NCBI GenBank assembly: GCA_029203105.1
Contig: CP119318.1
Span: forward strand, 2,680,501-2,744,500
Reading direction: 5' to 3'
DNA length: 64,000 nucleotides
Source of the DNA: Candidatus Kaistia colombiensis
Lineage (GTDB): Bacteria > Pseudomonadota > Alphaproteobacteria > Rhizobiales > Kaistiaceae
The translations under genes and the position numbers were made by a program. The notes below the pieces were generated by a model. It was not told the DNA's origin, ran no database searches, and saw nothing but the letters and a program-made list of their open reading frames with translations. Shown piece by piece: positions 18,715-28,868 of the stretch (position 1 is the stretch's first letter; every line of letters begins with the position of its first letter).

Positions 18715-20151
18715 CTACAGCAGGCTGGTGATTTCCTGGCCGGCGCGCAGATAGATCATCGGGTCGATCGCCTCGCCGTCGATGCGGATCTCATAGTGGA
18801 GATGCGGACCGGTCGACCGTCCGGTCGAGCCGACCGTGCCGATCTTCTGGCCGGCGACGACGCGTTCCCCGACTTTGACGCTGATGCTGCGCAGATGGCC
18901 GTAGCGCGTCACCACACCGTTGCCGTGGTCGACGTCGACGCAATTGCCATAGCCGCCATTGAAGGCGGCGGCGATCACAGTGCCGGCGTTGACGGTGCGT
19001 GCCGGTAGCCCGGACATGGCCCTGAAATCGATGCCGGTATGGGTCGCCAGACGGCCGAGGAAGGGGTCGCGGCGCGTACCGAAGCCCGAACTGATGTCGG
19101 CGTCCTCGAGCGGGCGCTTCAGCGGCAGGGCGAGCGCGATCTGGCGGAGCTTGGCGAGCCGGTCGAATTGGTTCGTCAGCGTCGCGACGTCGGACCGGAA
19201 TTCGGCGGGGCTGGAGATTGTGCCCTTCGGGGCCGGCACGAACGGCCCGCCGATGCCGGAAGGCGCCGGCGGCACCCGGCGGCCGAGCTTGCGCAGCGCC
19301 GCGTCGATCTTCTGCGTCCGCTTGCTGACGCCCACCATCAAGCCGCCAACCAAAGCGTCCTGATCGGCGGCCATCGAGGCGATCTTGTCCTCGAGCGGAT
19401 CAAGGCGGGGGGCGATGACGGCCGGCATCGCCTGCGGCGAGCGCAGGCCCATATCGGCGAATTGCACGGAAGGCTTGGCGACGGCCGGCGAGATCGAGCC
19501 GGTTATTTCCGGGTCGAGCGCGGCCTTGCGGCCCTTGGCGGGCTTCGCCTTGGCCGGGGCTTGCGGTTGGACCGGCACATCCAGCCCGGCGCGCCGAGCG
19601 GCTTCCGCCACCTTCGCCAGCGCCTTCTGACGCGCTTCGAGTTCCTTCTGGCGGTCGAGCAGGCCGCGAACCTTCTCGTCGACGCCGGCACTTTCCTTCG
19701 AGCGCGTCTTGTTCAGGCTCTCGATCTCGGTGTTCAGCTTGCCGACCTTGTCGCGCAGCGCCGCGACCTGTCCCTCATAGGCCGAGATTTCGCCCTCATG
19801 GATGGCGCTGGCTTCGACCTCGCGGGCTTCGCGCACGTTCTGCGAGGCGATGATGGCGTTCTGGCGCTCGGCGGCAGCGTTCAGCAGCCCGTCACGGAAG
19901 AACAGGTAGGCAGTGGCGCCGAAATACAGCGACGAGAGTAGGAGCAGGCAGACGCCGCCGATCGCCATCGTGCGCGGCCGGATGTGGATCGCCCGGACAC
20001 CCTCGCCATGGGTGACGACGAGCTTCGTTTTGCCGCGGCCGCCGGGGGACCCGCCCTGCTGCGGCTCGGGCTCCGGCAAAGGCGGAGCGGGAAGGTGGGA
20101 GACGAGGCTCTGGCGGGGGATGGGGTGATAATCTTGATACTGACTCGGCAT
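18715..20151 (-). CDS. M23 family peptidoglycan endopeptidase with coiled coil
   Basis: This 478-residue inner-membrane-anchored protein faces the periplasm. A proline-rich cytoplasmic N-terminus (1-55) is followed by one membrane helix (about 62-85), then a coiled-coil stretch rich in Glu/Lys/Arg (about 90-190) and a linker. The LytM/M23 domain (about 350-478) has the zinc-binding H-x3-D (HTGIDF) and HLH (GPHLHYE) motifs intact, so it is probably an active metallo-endopeptidase rather than an EnvC-type activator. Family members cleave cross-bridge peptides or regulate amidases at division. Confidence 0.92.
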   Translation of the reverse strand: MPSQYQDYHPIPRQSLVSHLPAPPLPEPEPQQGGSPGGRGKTKLVVTHGEGVRAIHIRPRTMAIGGVCLLLLSSLYFGATAYLFFRDGLLNAAAERQNAIIASQNVREAREVEASAIHEGEISAYEGQVAALRDKVGKLNTEIESLNKTRSKESAGVDEKVRGLLDRQKELEARQKALAKVAEAARRAGLDVPVQPQAPAKAKPAKGRKAALDPEITGSISPAVAKPSVQFADMGLRSPQAMPAVIAPRLDPLEDKIASMAADQDALVGGLMVGVSKRTQKIDAALRKLGRRVPPAPSGIGGPFVPAPKGTISSPAEFRSDVATLTNQFDRLAKLRQIALALPLKRPLEDADISSGFGTRRDPFLGRLATHTGIDFRAMSGLPARTVNAGTVIAAAFNGGYGNCVDVDHGNGVVTRYGHLRSISVKVGERVVAGQKIGTVGSTGRSTGPHLHYEIRIDGEAIDPMIYLRAGQEITSLL

Positions 20152-20258
20152 CTGCGTTCCAACCGTGACGTCGGTACTCGGACCTTTGGCCGAGGAGAAC
20201 GACCGATCGCAACGATTAGAGGCGGTTAAGGTTAAGGCTTGGTTGATGTCGTCCCGAT

Positions 20259-21086
20259 TCAGCGATCACGCGAGGGCGCCAGCGGCCGGTAGAAGCCTGG
20301 CGTCATCCCCGCCTCGGAGCGGGCCGCCTCGTTGAAGGGAGGCTTCAGCGGACCGCGGAAATGCTTGATTACCAGCTGCCGGAAGGTTGGCTCCGGCGCC
20401 AGCTTCTGCCGGTCGCACATAAAGCGGAACCACTTGGCGCCAAAGGCGACATGGCGCTTTTCGTCGCGGTAGATGATCGAGAGGATGCCGGCGCTTTCGG
20501 CGTCGCCGACCTCGATCATCTTGTCGATCAGCGGCGGCGTCACGTCGAGCCCACGTGCCTCCAGCACCAGCGGCAGGATGGCGAGGCGGGCGGTCAGGTC
20601 GTGGCCGGTCTCCTGCGTCGCCTGCCATAGCCCGTCATGCGCCGGCAGGTCGCCATAGGCGGCGCCCAGCGAGCGCAGGCGGTCGGCCAGCAGCGAATAG
20701 TGCTTGGCCTCTTCCAGCCCGACCTGCACCCAATTGTCGAAGAACGAGCGGGGCAGGGGCACCCGGACGAATCGGCCGACCAGATCCCAGGTCAGGTCGA
20801 CGGCGTTCAGCTCGATATGGGCGAGCGAGTGGATCATCGAGATCCGGCCATGCTCGGAATGGACCGAGCGCTTCGGCAGTTCGCGCGGCGGCACCAGCAC
20901 GAGGTTGGCGGGACGGCCGGGCCGGTCCGGCATGGCGCCGTCGAGCGCGCCCGCCGACAGCGACAGGCGGCGGCCGAACCAGGCCTTGGCGGTGGCGAAG
21001 GCAAGCTCGACCTTCTCGTCGAGATCGGCAGTGGCGACGATGCGGGCGGAAGCGGCGGCGAGGCTGCGGAGATCGGAGGACTGCAT
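20259..21086 (-). CDS. DUF455 ferritin-like protein
   Basis: A 275-residue protein of the DUF455 family (COG2833). Two conserved helical segments carry Glu and His residues in di-iron spacing: HSLAHIELNAVDL near residue 88 and EEAKHYSLLADRL near 125. A further one, YRDEKRHVAFG, is near 205. This pattern suggests a ferritin-like four-helix bundle that may bind two metal ions. Function is not established in the family. It sits 7 bases downstream of bcp on the same strand, suggesting cotranscription with an oxidative-stress enzyme. Confidence 0.88.
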   Translation of the reverse strand: MQSSDLRSLAAASARIVATADLDEKVELAFATAKAWFGRRLSLSAGALDGAMPDRPGRPANLVLVPPRELPKRSVHSEHGRISMIHSLAHIELNAVDLTWDLVGRFVRVPLPRSFFDNWVQVGLEEAKHYSLLADRLRSLGAAYGDLPAHDGLWQATQETGHDLTARLAILPLVLEARGLDVTPPLIDKMIEVGDAESAGILSIIYRDEKRHVAFGAKWFRFMCDRQKLAPEPTFRQLVIKHFRGPLKPPFNEAARSEAGMTPGFYRPLAPSRDR

Positions 21087-21093
21087 GCTGGCT

Positions 21094-21561
21094 TCAGGCG
21101 CTCCGGGCGGCGGCGAGGACCTCGTCGACGTGTCCCTTGACCTTCACCTTGTCCCAGACCCGGAGGATCGTGCCGTCGCGGCCGATCAGATAGGTGGTGC
21201 GCACCACCCCCATATATTTGTGCCCGAACATCGATTTCTCGGCCCAGACGCCATAGGCCTCCAGCACCACCTTGTCTTCGTCGGAAGCGAGGGCGATCGA
21301 GAGTTCGTGCTTCTTCTTGAAGCGCTCGTGGGATTTGACGCTGTCGGGTGACACGCCGACGACGATCGTCTCGGCGGCCTCGAAATCGGCCTCGCGGTTC
21401 GAAAAGTCGATCGCTTCCAGAGTGCAGCCGGACGTGTTGTCCTTCGGGTAGAAATAGAGGACTACCTTGCGGCCCTTGAAGTCCGACAGCTTGATTCTGC
21501 TGCCGTCATCGGCCGGCAGGTCGAATTCGGGGGCGGGTGTGCCTTGGGCCGGGGTGGACAT
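21094..21561 (-). CDS. bcp: Thioredoxin-dependent peroxiredoxin (BCP/PrxQ type)
   Basis: A 155-residue cytoplasmic enzyme that reduces peroxides with thioredoxin electrons. The peroxiredoxin active-site region reads YFYPKDNTSGCTLEAIDF: the cysteine of the SGCT motif is the resolving-side partner in this family, and the usual first PxxxTPGCT Cys is the same residue here. Only one Cys of the pair is evident, so a 1-Cys mechanism is possible. Start ATG at 21561 has AAGGAAGG upstream. The gene is followed by the DUF455 gene with a 7-base gap. Confidence 0.93.
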   Translation of the reverse strand: MSTPAQGTPAPEFDLPADDGSRIKLSDFKGRKVVLYFYPKDNTSGCTLEAIDFSNREADFEAAETIVVGVSPDSVKSHERFKKKHELSIALASDEDKVVLEAYGVWAEKSMFGHKYMGVVRTTYLIGRDGTILRVWDKVKVKGHVDEVLAAARSA

Positions 21562-21764
21562 GCTGCCTTCCTTTCGTCGCACTTGTCTGGCGTGAGAAGC
21601 AGAATTGACGGGGAATTTGCAAGTGGGGCTTGGATCGGCCCGCGATTCCGGCTGAGATCGGAATCAGTCAGTCGGCCTGCTCCTTCGGATCGGTCGACGT
21701 CACCGATGGGTTTTATGCCGCTCCCGAAACGGGAACGGCCGGCAAGGGGTGTTGACGCCTGACA

Positions 21765-24700
21765 ATGCGCCTCGACGAATATCCATCGGCGCGCGCTCAT
21801 CGGCCTCTCTATGAGCGCCCGCCGCCAAGACGGCGTGGCTGGCCGAGATTGCTGACGCGTCTGCTCGGGGTGCTTCTTCTGCTTGTGGTGATCCTGTTCG
21901 GCACGCTGGCGGCGATCGTGGCCGCCGGCCCGGTGGAACTCGATGCCGTGCGTGATCGTGTCCGGGCCTCCATTGCTTCGCGCCTCGGACCCGACTACGC
22001 GGTGAAGGTCGGTCGGGCGATGATCGACGTCGATCCGGTACTAGGCCTCGTGGTCCAGATCGACGACATTTCGGTGCGCGATCGCGGCAATGCCGTGGTC
22101 GGAACCGTTCCGGCCGCGCGGCTGGCGATCGATCCGCTCTCGCTGCTGCGTCTGCGCCTCGACATCCGGACGGTGGAGATCTCCGACGCCGAATTGTCGC
22201 TCGTGCGCTCGCCATCCGGTTCCGTCTATCTCGGCACGGCCGATACAATCCGCCGCTCCGAACCGACCTCTGCCACGGCCGACGCCGCGTCATCCGTGCC
22301 GGATAGCCCCGGACTTGCCGATGGCGGTTTTCCGGACTTGCTCCGGGCGCTGCGGACGGTGAACGGCGCGCTCGACCCTGCCGTCGACTTCGCCATCGCG
22401 CGCGGATTCGAGCGGCTGTCGGTCGATGCGTCGACGATCCAGCTCTGGGATGCGGCACAGCTGCAGCAGCGCACGTTCGGGCATACCGACATCGCGCTGA
22501 CGGTGGATCGCGATACGGGCGCGGTAAAGGCCAATTTCGACACGTCGGGCTATGCCGGCCGCTGGGGCGTCCTGGCCGAGCGCACGGTCGACGCCGACAA
22601 TCACGATCGCAATCTGTCGCTGATCTTCTCGCAGCTGTCGCTGGCGGATATCAATCCGGCTTTCGGCCGGCCGGACAGTCTGCTGCAATCCGACGTGCCG
22701 ATGTTCGGGCGCGCCACCGTCAGGCTCAATGCCAAGGGCGAGATCCAGGCTGCGACGGTCCGCCTGGATCTCGGTGCCGGCAACATCGTCTCCGGACTGG
22801 GCAAGGATACCGTGCTGCTCGACGAGGCGACGGTCCGGATGCGCTGGGATGTTCCGGGACGGGCCATCGTCGTCGAACCGTCCTCCTTCTTCTTCGGTGA
22901 CACGCGCGCCGTGGTTGCCGGCGAGATCAAGCCGCTGGCCGACAAGGCGGATGGCCGCTATGGCTTCGCGCTCGAAAGCCGCAATGCGGTGCTGTTCGCG
23001 CAAGATGCCAACGCGCCGCCGATCGTCGCCGATCGCATCGCGCTGGTCGGCACGGCCGATGTCGGGGCGAAGCGGATCGACTTCACAGACGCCTCGATCA
23101 CCACGCAGGGCGGATCGGTGGCCGCCGCCGGATCGCTTGGCCTGGAAGGTCCGACGCCGTCCCTGGCAATGGCCGCCTCCTTCACCCCGATGGCGCTCTC
23201 GACGCTGAAGCAGATGTGGCCGCCTTTCCTGGCCGGAGCGGCGCGCAAATGGGCTTATGAGCATATCAAGGGCGGCACGCTCGAGGCGGGTCGCTTCGAG
23301 GCGTCCGTGCCGTCCGGCGTGCTGTGGACCGGCGAGCGGGTGATCCTGCCGGAAGAATATATGCGCCTCGACATGCGTCTCGATGATGTCTCCTTCACCA
23401 CGATCGGAACGGTTCCGGCGGTGACGGGGGCGAGCGGAAACGCCGTTCTGGCCGGCTCGACCTTTGGCGTCGACATCGAGAAGGGCCGCGTCGTCACGCC
23501 GCTCGGCAGGACCGTCGACGTGACCGCCGGCGCTTTCGCCATCTCCAACACGGCGCAGCGCTTCCCCGACGGCCAGATCGAGATGCAGCTCGAAGGCGAT
23601 GCCGGCGCCATGGCCGAGATCGCCGACAGCGAGCCGATCCGCGCCCTGCAGCGCCGCTCGATCGATCCGGCGACGCTTTCCGGCAAGTCGCGGGCGACGG
23701 TTTCGATCAAGCTCCCGCTCCGACCCGCTTTGGCGCCGAGCGAGGTGGACTGGCGGGTCGGCGTCACGACGACCGGCTTCGCCAGCAGCCAGCCGATCGA
23801 GGGCAAGCTGATCCAGAACGGGGCGTTGTCGATGTCGGCGACGCCGGCGGAGGTCGGGGTCCATGGCAAGGCCACGATCAACGGCGTCCTCGCCTCGATC
23901 GATGTCACCCAGCCGCTCGGCGACGCCGATGGCGATGGTCTCGCCGAGGGAGGGCGCCGCAAGGTCACCCTGAGCCTCGATGAGAAGGCCCGCAAGGCCC
24001 TCGGCATCGGTCTCGACAACGTCATCGGCGGTACCGTCGGCGCTACGGTCTCCGATCTCGGCGACGGCAGCAAGGGCCAGCACTACGAGCTCGACCTGAA
24101 GCAGGCCCGGCTGGTTCTGCAGGCTGTCGGCTGGTCCAAGGGGATCGGCGTCCCGGCCAAGCTGAGCTTCGACCTGCGCCCAACCGGCAACGGCTTTGTC
24201 GTCGAGAACATGGTCGCGACGGGCGACGGTTTCGGCTTCCGCGGTAAGGCGGTGCTCGACGCCAAATACGGCCTCGTCTCCGCCGAGCTCGAACGATTGG
24301 CGCTGCGCAAGGGCGACCAGATCTCCGTCAATCTGAGCCGCAAGGGCAATGGCTATGCGATCGTCGCCCGCGGCTCCTCGTTCGATGTCCGCGGTCTGAT
24401 CGCCCAGTACAAGGCGGCCGCCACCGCACCGAGCGAGGGCGCCGCCGATGTCTCGATCGACGCCAAGGTCGCGACGCTGATTGGCTTCAATCAGGCGACG
24501 CTTTCGGACGCCGCGGTCGTCGTGCAGGCGCGCGGCGGCGTGGTGCAGAAGGCGTCGCTGGAGGGCATGCTCGACAAGGGCGGCATCTCGATGAACTTCG
24601 TCGACAGCGGCGACGCGGCCGACCTGCGGCTGAATTCCGGCGATGCGGGCAGCGTGTTCCGCTTCATCGACATCTATAGTCGCATCTTCGGCGGGCGCAT

Positions 24701-25211
24701 GACGTTAACCGGCAAGCGGGCGGGCCCCACGGGGCCGTTCTCCGGCGTGTTCGACGTACTGAATTTCCGCATCGTCGACGAACCGTCGATGGGTCGGCTG
24801 GTGTCGGCGACCAACGGCAACGGCCCGGAGGCGACGCGCACGGGACTGGATCCGTCGAACGTTCCGTTCGACCGGATGCGGCTCGACTATACCAAGCGCG
24901 GCTCGATCGTCGTGATCGATGACGCGACGCTGCGCGGCGCTTCGGTCGGCGCGACGTTCAACGGCACGCTGGACCTTGCCAGGCAGACCGTGTCGCTGGC
25001 CGGCACCTATCTGCCGGCCTACGCCTTCAACAATTTGTTCGGCAGGCTTCCGATCATCGGTCTGGCGCTTGGCGGCGGCAGCAAGGGCGGCCTGATCGGC
25101 GTGACCTTCAAGGTCGACGGCAAGCTGAACGCGCCGAGCCTGATGATCAATCCGCTTTCGGTGATCACCCCCGGCATCTTCCGCAAGATCTTCGAGTTTC
25201 CGGTGAACTGA
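21765..25211 (+). CDS. Giant AsmA-like/YhdP-type protein (DUF3971 and AsmA C-terminal region)
   Basis: This 1148-residue protein has a short Arg/Pro-rich cytoplasmic N-terminus, one membrane helix (about residues 28-53) and a very long periplasmic region of beta-rich repeats ending in an AsmA-type C-terminal segment (TFNGTLDLARQTVSLAGTYLPAYAFNNLFGRLPIIG near residue 1070). Proteins of this family bridge the inner and outer membranes as hydrophobic grooves and help move phospholipids outward. That role is known for E. coli YhdP/TamB/YdbH and is inferred here. The ATG at 21765 follows a convergent-divergent gap from bcp. It appears monocistronic. Confidence 0.85.
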   Translation: MRLDEYPSARAHRPLYERPPPRRRGWPRLLTRLLGVLLLLVVILFGTLAAIVAAGPVELDAVRDRVRASIASRLGPDYAVKVGRAMIDVDPVLGLVVQIDDISVRDRGNAVVGTVPAARLAIDPLSLLRLRLDIRTVEISDAELSLVRSPSGSVYLGTADTIRRSEPTSATADAASSVPDSPGLADGGFPDLLRALRTVNGALDPAVDFAIARGFERLSVDASTIQLWDAAQLQQRTFGHTDIALTVDRDTGAVKANFDTSGYAGRWGVLAERTVDADNHDRNLSLIFSQLSLADINPAFGRPDSLLQSDVPMFGRATVRLNAKGEIQAATVRLDLGAGNIVSGLGKDTVLLDEATVRMRWDVPGRAIVVEPSSFFFGDTRAVVAGEIKPLADKADGRYGFALESRNAVLFAQDANAPPIVADRIALVGTADVGAKRIDFTDASITTQGGSVAAAGSLGLEGPTPSLAMAASFTPMALSTLKQMWPPFLAGAARKWAYEHIKGGTLEAGRFEASVPSGVLWTGERVILPEEYMRLDMRLDDVSFTTIGTVPAVTGASGNAVLAGSTFGVDIEKGRVVTPLGRTVDVTAGAFAISNTAQRFPDGQIEMQLEGDAGAMAEIADSEPIRALQRRSIDPATLSGKSRATVSIKLPLRPALAPSEVDWRVGVTTTGFASSQPIEGKLIQNGALSMSATPAEVGVHGKATINGVLASIDVTQPLGDADGDGLAEGGRRKVTLSLDEKARKALGIGLDNVIGGTVGATVSDLGDGSKGQHYELDLKQARLVLQAVGWSKGIGVPAKLSFDLRPTGNGFVVENMVATGDGFGFRGKAVLDAKYGLVSAELERLALRKGDQISVNLSRKGNGYAIVARGSSFDVRGLIAQYKAAATAPSEGAADVSIDAKVATLIGFNQATLSDAAVVVQARGGVVQKASLEGMLDKGGISMNFVDSGDAADLRLNSGDAGSVFRFIDIYSRIFGGRMTLTGKRAGPTGPFSGVFDVLNFRIVDEPSMGRLVSATNGNGPEATRTGLDPSNVPFDRMRLDYTKRGSIVVIDDATLRGASVGATFNGTLDLARQTVSLAGTYLPAYAFNNLFGRLPIIGLALGGGSKGGLIGVTFKVDGKLNAPSLMINPLSVITPGIFRKIFEFPVN

Positions 25212-25769
25212 GGCTCAGTCGGTCTGCGGCGCGAGCGCCGGCCGGTCGTCGCAACCTCGCGCTTTGCGTCCACTGCGGAGCCCGTCGCGATTTTTTCCGG
25301 CTGCACGCCTGCCGCTATTTTTCCAGACCTGCTTCAACTTGACCGAGCAAGAGTTTGCAGCGGCTGAACCGTATTGCACACATCTTTGTATGATAAGGCA
25401 GGCGTTGCATTGTGCGAAATGAAGGCAAGGCAGGCTTCTGGATTCGAGCTTAACTGCAACGTTAATATTTCAATTCTATATTCGAAGCGCAGGATACAGG
25501 GAAGAATAGCTCCGTTTCTTAGAATATAGAACGTCGATTGAATTTACGATGAATCTAGATGTGACTCTAATTCGATTCACAAGAGCGATTTATACGATTT
25601 AGTGTGAGTCATGGTGATTTTGAATTACTTTAAGTCGAGTATTGATGTGGGTGGTTCTGGTTGATAGCCTTGGCTCGTCATTTTCGTGGAGGCGCGAAGA
25701 CGAGGTGCCATGGCGGAGCGTTGCTCCCGGTCGCGCCGCAGGCTTCGGCGTGAATTTCTTGGGGGCGTC
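25212..25769 (+). promoter_or_regulatory. AT-rich upstream region of the autotransporter gene
   Basis: 558 bases, of which 25370-25640 is visibly AT-rich compared with flanking DNA (for example runs such as CGTTAATATTTCAATTCTATATTC). It contains no credible open frame. It should hold the autotransporter promoter, and the local composition fits a silenced or horizontally acquired surface-protein promoter. No specific operator was identified. Confidence 0.5.
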
Positions 25770-28511
25770 ATGTCATCGTTCAAGGCAGGCCGGACACATT
25801 GTTCGGCGCTGGGTTTCGGCCGCGCGGGCTGGGCCGCGAGTGTCTCGCTGGTCGCTGTTGCCGCCATGCTGGGCGGCGTGGAGAGGGCATTTTCCGCCCC
25901 GGTCACGACAGAATCCGAACTGAACGGCCTGGTCGGCCAGTCGCCCAGCCTGCCAGGCACGATCAATGTGCCCGCGTCCACGCCGCTGGTCCTCGACAAT
26001 GCCGGCACCGTCACATTCTCCGACACGATTGCGCTGGATGGCGTCAACTGGACCAATCCCTACGCCACCTTCACCAAGATGGGCGCCGGGACACTGACAC
26101 TCAACGGCGCGACCATCAGCGGCGGCGAAGCCTATGTCGAGGGCGGCACCGTGAACTTCACCGGTTCCAACATGGTGGACTATCTGGCGGTCGGTTCGGG
26201 CACGACCGGCATCGTGTCCAATAAGGGCGCAATGACGATTGGCGATGGCGCGTCCGTCTCGTTCGGCGTTGGCCTTTCGGTCGGCTACTATGGCGGTACC
26301 GGCACGGTCACGCAGACCGGCGGCACGGTCATGGTTTCGCCGACCTGCAACGTGGTAGCCCGCTGCGCGGCGCTCCATATCGGCAACCAAGGCGGCGATG
26401 GCACCTACACCATCAGCGGCGGCGAACTTATCGTCGAGGGGGCATCGACGCGCCTGACGCTCGGCCGCAATACGACGCAGAATACGATAAGCAACGGCGT
26501 CCTCAACATCGATGGCGGCGTCGTCACCATTCGCGATAGCGCCTATCTGACCATCGGTTTCGGCAACGAGGTCGAAGCCGCGGCCGGTGCGTCTTCCGGA
26601 ACGCTCAATCAGAATGGCGGTATTCTACGCATCGGCGCTGATTCGGAGCTTCATCTCGCGGGTCGAGGGACTGGCACGTACAACCTCAATGGCGGTACGT
26701 TGGAGATCGGCGGGGCGAGCCTCCAGGGCAATCGTGGCGGGACATCGGGCTCGTACTATTTCAATCTCGGCGAAGGCACGATCAAGGTCATCGGATCCGC
26801 GCTCGACACGAACGTCGATGCGACACTCTTGGACTATAAAGTCGCGACCTTTGACACGAATGGCTACGGTGCGACGTGGGCGGGACATCTTGAGGGCGAA
26901 GGCGGCCTGCGCAAGATCGGCTTGGGTAACCTCTCTATCGGCACGCTCTCCAACGCCATCAGCGGTCTCGAGATCGCAGCTGGAACTGTGACGGTCGGTT
27001 CGGGCTTGGACTTCGGCGATAGCTCGAACGCTACGACGCTCGATGTCGCTGCTGGCAGCGCATTGAATGTGACCGGCGATTTCTCGCTCGGCAGCGAAGA
27101 CTCCTTCATCGTCGGCACCGACAATCTCGGCAAGGTGGGTCTGATCGCGGTCACCGGGACAGCCACGCTGGGCGACGCCACGTTGGAGGTCGACGCCTCC
27201 GCAGGCCTCAGGCTCGGGTCGCATGCAATCGTTACGGCCGATCAGGTTGATGGCGCGTTCGACTTCACTGCCCGACACTTTGCCTTTGCCGACGTCGGCG
27301 TGAGCTATTCGGATGACGCGGCTTACCTTGACGTCACCCGCAACAATGTCGCGTTCGCGACCGCCGCTACGACGCCAAATCAGGCGGCGGCCGCCAATGG
27401 GCTCGATTCCGTTTCCGGCCCCAGCGATCTTTTTGACGCGGTTGGCGGGCTCTCTTCCGCCGACGCGCCCGCTGCCTTCGACGCCATTTCCGGCGAGATC
27501 CATGCCGGTGCGTCCAGCGTTCTGCTGAACGAGAGCTTCTTCCTGCGCGACGCGGTGCTCGGCCGGCTGCAGTATCCGTCCAAGGGCGCGGCAACACCCT
27601 CCGCCAGCCTCGCCTCCGGCTATGCCGAGGCGGACAAGCGCAGCGCGGCTCCATTCCCTGGCAGCGCCAGCGCGCCGGTCGCCGAGCCGAACACCTTCTG
27701 GACCCAGGCCTATGGTTCCTGGGGCCACAGCGACGGCGATTCCAATGTCGCCAAGCTCAACCGTTCGACCGGCGGTGTCCTCGTCGGCTACGACCACACC
27801 TTCGGCCAGGATTGGCTGATCGGCGCCGCCGCAGGCTACAGCCGCACCAGCTTCAACCTCGACGACCGTGCCTCGTCCAGCGACAGCAACAACTACCACC
27901 TGCTGGGCTATGCCGGCGGCAAGGTCTCGGACGTCAATGTCCGCCTTGGCGCCAGCTATACCTGGAACGAAGTCGATACGACGCGCCACGTCTCGCTGCC
28001 CGGCTTCTTCGAGACCGAGAAGGCGGACTATTCGGCCGGCACGGCGCAGGTCTTCGGCGAACTCGGCTATGACGTCGCCGTCAGCGCGGCGACGACTATC
28101 GAGCCCTTTGCGGGCCTCGCCTATGTCCATCTCTCGACGGACGGCTTCGGCGAGACGGGTGGCTCGGCCGCGCTCAACGTGGACGGCGCCAACCAGAGCG
28201 TCACCTATGGCACGCTCGGTCTGCGCGCCGAGCACAAGATCGTGGTCGGCAATGCCGGCGTGACGCTGCAGGGCGCGGCCGCCTGGCAGCATGCCTGGGG
28301 CGACGTGACGCCGACCTCGGTTCTGGCCTTTTCCGGTGGCGATGCCTTCCAGGTCAGCGGTGCACCGATCGCCCAGGACGCGCTGCTGCTCAAGGCAGGC
28401 TTCGACGTCGACGTGACGGCGGGCGCCAAGCTTGGCCTGTTCTATGCGGGCCAGCTCGCCAGCGACGCGGCCGACAACTCGGTCCAGGGCCGCCTGAGCA
28501 TCGCGTTCTGA
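25770..28511 (+). CDS. Type V secretion autotransporter outer-membrane protein
   Basis: A 913-residue protein: signal peptide (residues 1-47, ending AFSA), a passenger of beta-helix type with repeated G-A-G-T-L-T-L and G-L-G-N-L-S-I strands (PATR-like autotransporter-associated repeats, about 100-450), a linker, and a C-terminal autotransporter beta-barrel of about 270 residues. The barrel starts near EPNTFWTQAYGSWGHSDGDSN and ends in GRLSIAF, with the terminal aromatic needed for BAM recognition. Start choice: the ATG at 25770 has GGGGGC upstream; an in-frame GTG at 25686 would add 28 Arg-rich residues and is less likely. The surface function (adhesion, aggregation) is inferred from the family only. 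Confidence 0.9.
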   Translation: MSSFKAGRTHCSALGFGRAGWAASVSLVAVAAMLGGVERAFSAPVTTESELNGLVGQSPSLPGTINVPASTPLVLDNAGTVTFSDTIALDGVNWTNPYATFTKMGAGTLTLNGATISGGEAYVEGGTVNFTGSNMVDYLAVGSGTTGIVSNKGAMTIGDGASVSFGVGLSVGYYGGTGTVTQTGGTVMVSPTCNVVARCAALHIGNQGGDGTYTISGGELIVEGASTRLTLGRNTTQNTISNGVLNIDGGVVTIRDSAYLTIGFGNEVEAAAGASSGTLNQNGGILRIGADSELHLAGRGTGTYNLNGGTLEIGGASLQGNRGGTSGSYYFNLGEGTIKVIGSALDTNVDATLLDYKVATFDTNGYGATWAGHLEGEGGLRKIGLGNLSIGTLSNAISGLEIAAGTVTVGSGLDFGDSSNATTLDVAAGSALNVTGDFSLGSEDSFIVGTDNLGKVGLIAVTGTATLGDATLEVDASAGLRLGSHAIVTADQVDGAFDFTARHFAFADVGVSYSDDAAYLDVTRNNVAFATAATTPNQAAAANGLDSVSGPSDLFDAVGGLSSADAPAAFDAISGEIHAGASSVLLNESFFLRDAVLGRLQYPSKGAATPSASLASGYAEADKRSAAPFPGSASAPVAEPNTFWTQAYGSWGHSDGDSNVAKLNRSTGGVLVGYDHTFGQDWLIGAAAGYSRTSFNLDDRASSSDSNNYHLLGYAGGKVSDVNVRLGASYTWNEVDTTRHVSLPGFFETEKADYSAGTAQVFGELGYDVAVSAATTIEPFAGLAYVHLSTDGFGETGGSAALNVDGANQSVTYGTLGLRAEHKIVVGNAGVTLQGAAAWQHAWGDVTPTSVLAFSGGDAFQVSGAPIAQDALLLKAGFDVDVTAGAKLGLFYAGQLASDAADNSVQGRLSIAF

Positions 28512-28533
28512 GGCAATCGACCTTCCTGCATTG

Positions 28534-28567
28534 AAAAGGCGGCGCAGTCACCTGCGCCGCCTTTTTT
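28534..28567 (+). terminator. Terminator of the autotransporter gene
   Basis: 14-bp perfect stem AAAAGGCGGCGCAG / CTGCGCCGCCTTTT with loop TCAC, followed by more T. It starts 22 bases after the stop codon. Confidence 0.92.
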
Positions 28568-28655
28568 GTTGACGGCTCACGGACCAGGGGGCCTTCATCC
28601 CTCGAGGGAAATCTTCGCGCAACGCCAAAGATCTGCCGTGCCGCCCTCACTTTCC

Positions 28656-28700
28656 AACATCCTGAGGAGGCTTGCGTAGCAAGCCGTCTCGAAGGACGCA
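28656..28700. repeat. CCTCAGGATG-type intergenic palindromic repeat (copy 1)
   Basis: An element of about 45 bases, beginning CATCCTGAGGAGGC, with an internal inverted repeat around GGCTTGC/GCAAGCC, ending TCTCGAAGGACG. Related copies occur at 28741-28780, 44266-44310, 50888-50935 and 51054-51100. Confidence 0.7.
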
Positions 28701-28740
28701 CGGCATTCAGGCAGTCAAATCGATGGCACATCCGCTCTGC

Positions 28741-28780
28741 GTGCCTCGAGACGGCCCTGCGGGCCTCTTCAGCATGTTGA
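28741..28780. repeat. CCTCAGGATG-type intergenic palindromic repeat (copy 2, inverted)
   Basis: Shortened, degenerate copy in opposite orientation (CTCGAGACGGCCCTGCGGGCCTCTTCAGCATG). It forms an inverted pair with copy 1 in the convergent gap between the autotransporter gene and tyrS. Confidence 0.55.
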
Positions 28781-28868
28781 GACTGAGGTTGTTCGAAGGT
28801 CTTCTCAGGGAGAGGAGCAGAAGTGGCCGTCCAACTTTGTGGCCCGCTGAAGAGCGCGCACAAAAAAA

